Shown: positions 49,701-57,100 of the stretch, piece by piece | How positions within the stretch are numbered: position 1 is the first letter of the stretch | How the letters are laid out: every line of letters starts with the position of its first letter | DNA from: Dipteris shenzhenensis | Taxonomy: Eukaryota; Polypodiophyta; Polypodiopsida; Gleicheniales | Assembly (NCBI GenBank): GCA_047967505.1 | Contig: CM106539.1 | DNA: 64,000 nucleotides | Strand: one strand, 5' to 3' | The notes under the pieces: model-generated | Told to the model about the DNA's origin: nothing | Database searches by the model: none | What the model saw: only the letters and a program-made list of their open reading frames with translations | Position numbers and translations under genes: made by a program

Positions 49701-52700
49701 TTCTTTACTCCTTGCAATTGGGGAAATGGGACCAGTTCATTATTATGCCTCCCTTTCCCTTCCATTCTTTCCTTTTACTAATAAAAGAGAAGAAATGAGT
49801 TGCTGTAATTTCAAAATAGAGGTTTATTTTACAGCAAAAGTTAAATGTTATAGGGTTAGTGGTACTTATCCGACTCCTGCTTTGTTTGTGTTGAAGAGCA
49901 ACCTGAAAGGAGCTCTTCTTCCTTAGTATTGGAGCCCTTCTTCCTTCTCTTTTGCTGTAAACTGGTACACTCAATCTGGGTTGCGTAATTTGAGTGAATC
50001 GGAGGTCTCAACACCGTTATAGAGGGGTGCTTCATGGGTAGATCACCCCCCTTAAAACTTCATTTCAATCCAACTTTTTGTTAGGGAGAACAAGAGGGGC
50101 CCTTTTCTTTGCAGTTTAAGGTTTTAAGGGTGTGTTCAGACAAGGGGAGACACCCCATTAGGACACCTCTAGCACATCATTGCATGGACATGGATTATTT
50201 GACATACAAACTCGCTCAAAGTCTAGTAGATTGCACGCACACACAAGCCTCGAGTTCCAAGGCAGCCTCGTTAACCATGAGGTGGACCATGGTGAGCTGG
50301 AACACAGACTGACGCCATGGTCACGGGGCTGATTCTTCGACATGAGCTAACAGCGGGCCTTGGATGGCAGCCCGTTTATGCTTCAAAAATAAATGTTCTC
50401 AGCAGCTGATATTTTGCGTGGCCCTCAAGGTTGGTCTCTAACTGGGGGCAGAGTGGAGCAAATTGGCTAGTCTCTGGCTCCCCATGTTTTCGCCCAGAGT
50501 GAGCTATAAAGGGTGTGTAATATGGATGGGTTTGTGAGTTTGAGATTTTCACAGTAGCATTCTGAACATGTATCCTCAATCCTTGCATGTAGACAGCAAA
50601 GGGGAGCTGCCACTGACTTCACTGTGCCACGTTTTACTGTTTGGAGAAAGAACATTGTGACCTCAATTGCATAAGGGTAAGAGTAAGGAACCTGCATGTA
50701 GCGCCAAGGACCTAGTCGACTAAATGATGACATTGGTTGCCTTTTAGTGCCAAACTCACCCAGACCCAGTTTGGGCATGATGGACAAGACATGATCTTTC
50801 TCTGATTGGCAGGTGCCTTTGTCCTTGCGGAGTTTGCTGCCTGGTGGTGTATACACTTTGTAGGCTCGAGAATTAGTTGTATCCGTTGGAGTCTTCTGCC
50901 TGTGTGCCGCCACTCCTTTTGTCCATCCAAGTTGGGTTCATCAGATTATTTTTCCAAGACAATTTCTGTGGATGCTCGTTGTAGTCATGTAGAATGTGCT
51001 GCATCCAACTTTGTCAGTCAGCACAATCTTTTCTTGTTGTAGTCATGTAGAATCTTGTCATCCAACTTTGAGCCCTATCATTTTGTAGTAATTTATTGTG
51101 AGGATATATGTAGTATGCACAATCTTTTCTTGAGCTTGCACCAAATAGCACAAGTTGTCTACCGATGTGATTCGAAAATAGGGGAACATTTTTGGTCTCA
51201 TAGGCCACGTTTTGGTCTCTGCAGGTGATAAGGTAATTCATATCCATTGTCATCCCTCTTTCATGCCTTTTTCCCTCTCGCTCTTAGCACTCACAACAAA
51301 ACAGGCTGTTGGTGCTACTTTTTTAGTGTCATAAATTTCAGCCTAAGATTTCAATGGAAAGCATGAAAGCCTTTTCAGGACAGACCGGTTAATCTTACAA
51401 CATTGTTTACGTCTCTCCACACAAACAAGGTAGACCCTTATCATTTTGTAGTAATTTATAGTGAGGTTATATGTAGTATGCACAGTCTTTTCTTGAGCTT
51501 GCACCAAATAGCACAAGTTGTCGACCCATGTGATTCGAAAATAGGGGAACATTTTTGGTCTCATAGGCCACGTATTGGTCTCTGCAGGTGATTAGGTAAT
51601 TCATATCCATTGTCATCCCTCTTTCATGCCTTTTTCCCTCTCGCTCTTAGTACTTTTTCCCTCTTGGTTGATTTGGCGATCTTGCTTGTATGTTGATTTT
51701 ATTATCGTGAATGCATCAGGTTTAACAAAATTTTAGAACTTGCGTGGATTGTCATTCACAGCATTGCTTTATGTAGTTGACCTTATTTGTAAGCCTGGAA
51801 AAGAAGTTACCATGCTGCCCCCATTTCCCCCCCTTCTTTGTTAGTCTTGTTTGTTTTCTTTCTCACATTTGCTTTATATAGTGGACCTTATTTACAAGCC
51901 TGGAAAAGGAGTTACATTGTAATGCATTGCCGCCATACATAATAATGAAGGCTGCTAGTTCGCTTTTGGAGTTTGACACTTTCTTCCTTGGTCCAGGTCT
52001 TTATTAACAACGGTGGGTGTTTCTGGTCTTGCACGAAGACTTGTACCCAATTGGAATGAGGGTGAGCGATTAAGTGATGGACTTTTTATCTTACTTAATT
52101 TGATGGAATTTAGTGTGCATTGTACTTTCACATAAAGCAATGGAATGATATGTATTGTGTTCATGATGCAATTTGCAGCACCTTCACATGTTCGAAACAT
52201 GTATGAAGAGTTCCTCAGTGCAGTTGCAGAGCTGCTTGATGGGGAGCTTGTATCAGAGGAGCTGTATGAAGCTGCAACAACTGTATACAATATTCTTTGT
52301 GATTTCGGTGTTAATGAGTCAAAAAGTTCCTCAACTTCTGCTGCAAAGAGAAAGAAGTGAGCCCGATTTTCCTTTTGCAGCTAGGTGCAATGACTTTGCA
52401 GTTAATCGATGCTTTTGAAACACAAAGATGATGCATTTTACGTTTTCTGGGGGGTTGTGCTTTGGTACTAGGAACTGCTAATATTACAGTATATTATTTC
52501 GAAATTGTGTAGTTTGTAAAGAGTGGGCAGCCAATTAGTTGTTAGTATCTCACCTATGCATGTGTGTTATTGCATTTTGATTGGGTGCAGTATGTTAGTG
52601 CCAGATAAGAAGGGGATGAGGGCCAGCTTCTGGGCTGACGTGGCATCCATAGAGAAAGCAAGATGCTGACATGGCATCTGTACTGATAATGACATGGACT

Positions 52701-54077
52701 AGTTGGCAGTTGACGTTGCAGTCAGGTCATGTGTTACACTGCACATGTGCCAGTAAGACTGGCTGCTCGTTGGTGCTAGTGTGGCAGGCAGGCGGTCTGG
52801 TCTGGCTATTCTTAGACCTGGTCGGCATTGTAGGGCCTTTCCAGGGTTTTAGAAGGTGGGGTTTTCCTCTCCTTCTCCATCACATTCACCTCTTCACTCC
52901 ATCACTTGGAGAGCTGAATTGGCCTCAAGTATTGTGCTGTCCATTGGCTGCACATTGTCCATAAAAAACTCTCGTCTTAGGAGGGTGCTTGGGGGCTATT
53001 GACATCCAATATAAAGGAGAGCTTGATATTCTGTTAAGATGGAGCCTCTATTCTAGCTTGCGTTGGGAAGCATCTATACATGGCCTATGGGACAGGGACA
53101 CTGTAACAGAGGTAGACAGATTTGGGAAAAAGGGAGCCAAAGATGCAGAAAGGGTGGAGAGAGAAAGAAAGAAATATATATTAACGTCTGCAAGAGGCCT
53201 CACGGGCCTATGAGACAAAGTGCGTATCCAAGAAGTACCTCATACAAGCCACTGGGGGCTGAAGCAAAGGGTTCACTAAGACCCTTGCTGAGAACTAAAA
53301 GCTGAAAATTGAAAGCAAAAGCTAAAACGCTAACATGCTCAGCTAGTGAACAAAATACTAGAATAGCAAAGTAACAGAAGCGTGTCAGGCACTCAAGGCT
53401 AGCACTCCTAGTACATGCTCAGGTTCCATATATCCAGGTAACATGTGGCACTCTGATGAGATGTGAGAAGCTCTCGTATCTGTGTCTGTCGAGCTGTCTC
53501 GCAACGTGGGGGAGGGCGTGGTCTCCTCGATCTTTGGATCCGGTGTGCTACGTGAAGGGTGATGTCTGTGATCTGTCGATGGTGACCTGTGGCATCAGTC
53601 CATGCTGCTCTTGGGCTTGTCGCATCAGTGTGTCTCTCTGTCAGCGCATCTCAAGTAGGTAGAGCCGAACACAGACCTGATCGTGAAAACGTGTCAGCTG
53701 TGTGAGTGGGCCAAAGCCATGTCCCTCCTGAAAGAGGCAATGATATCGTCCTCGGATCTCATAGTCTCATAGTAGACTGGGAAAACACATAGAAAATGTT
53801 CCTTCGTCTCGATCTCCCCCATTTGGCATAGTGTGCAAGACCTCTGCTCTCTGGGTATGCCTGCAGCTCTCCCTACCTCAATCTGTAGCTGATGTGATGA
53901 GACTCATAACTAACCAATGGCGATCCTTAGTGCATGTGAAACTCTCCTGTCCTGAAGATACTGAGGTCTGATGACAAGACTGTGCTCTGAGATCCTTAGG
54001 AAGTGATCATGGTAGAAGTGGATCTTGGTGGAGAGCTCCTCTCCCCCCCAAGCCCTAGATGTATGGAGCTGGAGGAG

Positions 54078-54123
<46 letters not shown>

Positions 54124-57100
54124 ACGTCTGCAGGAGGCCTCGCGGGCCTACGAGACAGTGTGCAAAACCAAAAAAGGTAACTCATACAAGCCACTAGGGG
54201 CTGAAACAAAGGGCTAATTAAGGCCCTTGCTGAGTGCTAATCTAGTGTGCAAAATAGTGGAGTAGCCAAATATCTCAGAGGAGTATCAGGTGCTCAGCAC
54301 TAACGTCCCTAGTACATGCCCAGGTTCCAAGTATCTAGGTAGCCTGGTGGCTCTCTGATGAGATGTGAGGAGCTCTCGTATCTGTGTTTGTCGAGCTGTC
54401 TCTCGATGCGGTGGAGGCCGTGGTCTTCTCGATCTCTGGATCCGGTGGGCTATGTCACGCCGTCACCTCTGAAGAGGGTTGAAATAGGCCGAACTACGAT
54501 TGTGCGTGCTCTGTCCCTCTCCTTGTCGCACATTGGGTGCGTGCCTCTCGTCCGGCAGCATCATGGCGGCGACTCCTACTGCTAGTCCATGATGCTCTCG
54601 TCTCATCAAGCTCCTCTCCCTCAACCTCATCGGCGGTTGACTCAGATGCATAGAAATCTGTAACAAGTGTCTATGCTCTGTCAATCTCAGTGGCGTGGCA
54701 TCAATTCCTGCTGCTCTCGGGTCCGTCGCATCAGTGTATCCCTCTGTCATCACATCCCAACACATACTTGATCGGGAAATGGATCAACCACGTAAGTGGA
54801 CCAAAGCCATGCCCCTCCTGAAAGAGGTAATTATATCGCCCTCGAATCTCTGTCTCGATCTGCCCCATCTGACACAGTGTGGAGATTCTTTGCTCTCTGA
54901 GTATGCCTGCAGCTCTCCTTGCCTCGATCCGTAGCTGATGTGATGAGACTTGCAATTGACGGATGGTGATCCTCAATGCATGTGAGACTCTCCCATCCTC
55001 AAGGTCTTGAGGTCTGATGACGAGACCATGCTCCGAAACCCTCAAGAAGTGGTCATGGTAGACGTGGATCTTGGTGAGGAACTCCTCCCCCCCCCAAGCC
55101 CTAGATGTATGTAGCTGGAGGAGGTACAACTGTATGATACGGTTGATTTGAAATATCACTCCCTCAGAAAGGTGCTGTATACATGGCAGTCAATCTCACC
55201 AGCGTGCCGAAAAGCCAACCCTTCGTCGGAGGGTCCTGAAAGTGTGCCTGGAAGCATCGCCTCTTTAGCCAGACCAGAGCACCTCGCCCTCCTGTGAGTC
55301 GTGCCGTACCTGCATGGGTCATTGTGAAACCTGGTCCAATGAACACAACCCCCAAGTATGTGTAAGACTGCACTATCTCAATTGGCTCGTCTCGGTATGT
55401 GAAGCTGTGGCAATGGGCTACTCCTCTGGAGGTGTTGAAGATCATAACATTGGTTTTCCCAATGTTAACTGTCAAGTCTCTCTCTCTGCAGAGCATCTCC
55501 AGAGCCTCTAGATGTTTCTGCAATCCCTCTGCTGAGGATGACATGAGGACTATGTCATCTGCGTACAACAGTATCTGCACCATCAAGTTAGTTAGGAGTG
55601 AACCTTCTCCACCTAGGTGGTCTACAAAGGAAGTGATCTCATCGATATAGAGCCCAAAGAGAGTTAGTGAGAGTTTCACTCCGACAGTACTCTCAACCCA
55701 ATCCGATAGACCTCCTGGGATACATACCCTCCCTCCGACAGACTCATATAGACTCATAACCCCCCAGATCATGATTCAGCGAGCTGTAATCTCCTAATCA
55801 GGCGAGAACGTGGGACATTATCAAATGCCTTACGAAAGTCTATGAAGCAAGTGTAGACTTTCTGATGCCTCGACTTCACCTCCTCAATGATAGCCCTCAA
55901 GGTGAAAATGTGGTCTAGGGTGGAGTGCTGTCTCTACAAATCTGACTATCCAAGAGCCCGCTGCCCGTGATCCTGTGTGACTGCTAATCTCCCTCTCTAG
56001 TACCGACCCATATATCTTAGCCAAAGTGTGGCCAATCATAAGAGGGCGGTAGTTCCCAATGTCCACGGAATCACCTGCTTTGTGTATCAGTACTATGGTG
56101 GTGGTACTCCAAGTAGGTGGGAAGCCATGGCATACGGCATGGTTGAATAGCTGTGCTAGGATCGGGGTCTAGACCTCCTGTCCATGTGCAAAATGCTTAG
56201 TGCGTAGTCCCTCATGATATGATGGTCTCCGGTTATGAAGCTGAAGAAGAGCAGCCCGCACGTTTTGTGCAGTAAACACGTGACAGGTAGTGGGTCCGGG
56301 CATAGAGGACATATCAGGTGGTGCCTGATCTGGGACATCATAGAGAGAGCATGCATATGTGTGCGAGACTACTGGATCTGTGATGGGGATGGGCGACTTC
56401 CCCTCCGACAAGAGCCCCCATCCCATGGTAGGATCTCCTCCACGAAAGGATCCTATCACCTCATCGATCCTGTGTATGAGGAAAGCCCTCTTCTTGCGCC
56501 GTGTCACTTGGTGTGAGATCCGTTGTGCCTCTGGTGAAGTCAAATGCCCCAGTGCTGGCTCATGTGTGAGGTGGGCTCTCATCACTCTGCACTCATCGTC
56601 AAACTAGCGGTTCCGGGGCATTTTCCCATTTGGGACGCGTGCACATCGAGTTGTGGGAAAGGATCTGGTGGCAACATCTTGTATCACTGAGACAAGGGTA
56701 TCTGATGCATGTGCGTGGTCCATGCGCTCTCTAAGTAGGACTGGGAGCTCAAAAGCCAGGTGGCTCATGTAGACCGGGCAGACCGTACAGATAGCAGCGG
56801 AATGGTGCCATTTTTGAACTGCGAAAGAAGTTCAAAATTGGATCTGAAAACGTCAAAAAACAGTCCTCGGACTGTTTTTCAGCTCCAGAAACAATTTTTT
56901 GCAGTCAAGGCTGTTGCAAAGTTGTTCCAGCACCAAGGAAAGTCAGCGTAAATCTTGGCCAAGCAGGCTGGAATGCAAGGCAGGTTTGAAAATGAGCTGT
57001 AATCAGCAAAGACGAGCTGCTGAAATGCCAAAGCGAGCTGCACTTGGGTCGAACTGTTGACTGGAAGCTGAGCTGAACTGTGGGAGAGCAAGCAACAAGC

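Larger units (their letters stand above)
40701..51996 (+). other. Helicase intron 1 (11.3 kb)
   Basis: Donor GTGAGA, acceptor TTGGTCCAG. It contains a copia RNase H scrap, a dispersed repeat, a gypsy gag relic and the 6.46-kb copia element. It also has a 363-bp-spaced duplication and otherwise non-coding sequence at 49761-51996. Confidence 0.8.

Noticed and set aside
54003-54197. Plus-strand frame with a long (RE)n run
   Set aside because: Translation of the (GA)20 microsatellite at the LINE junction.
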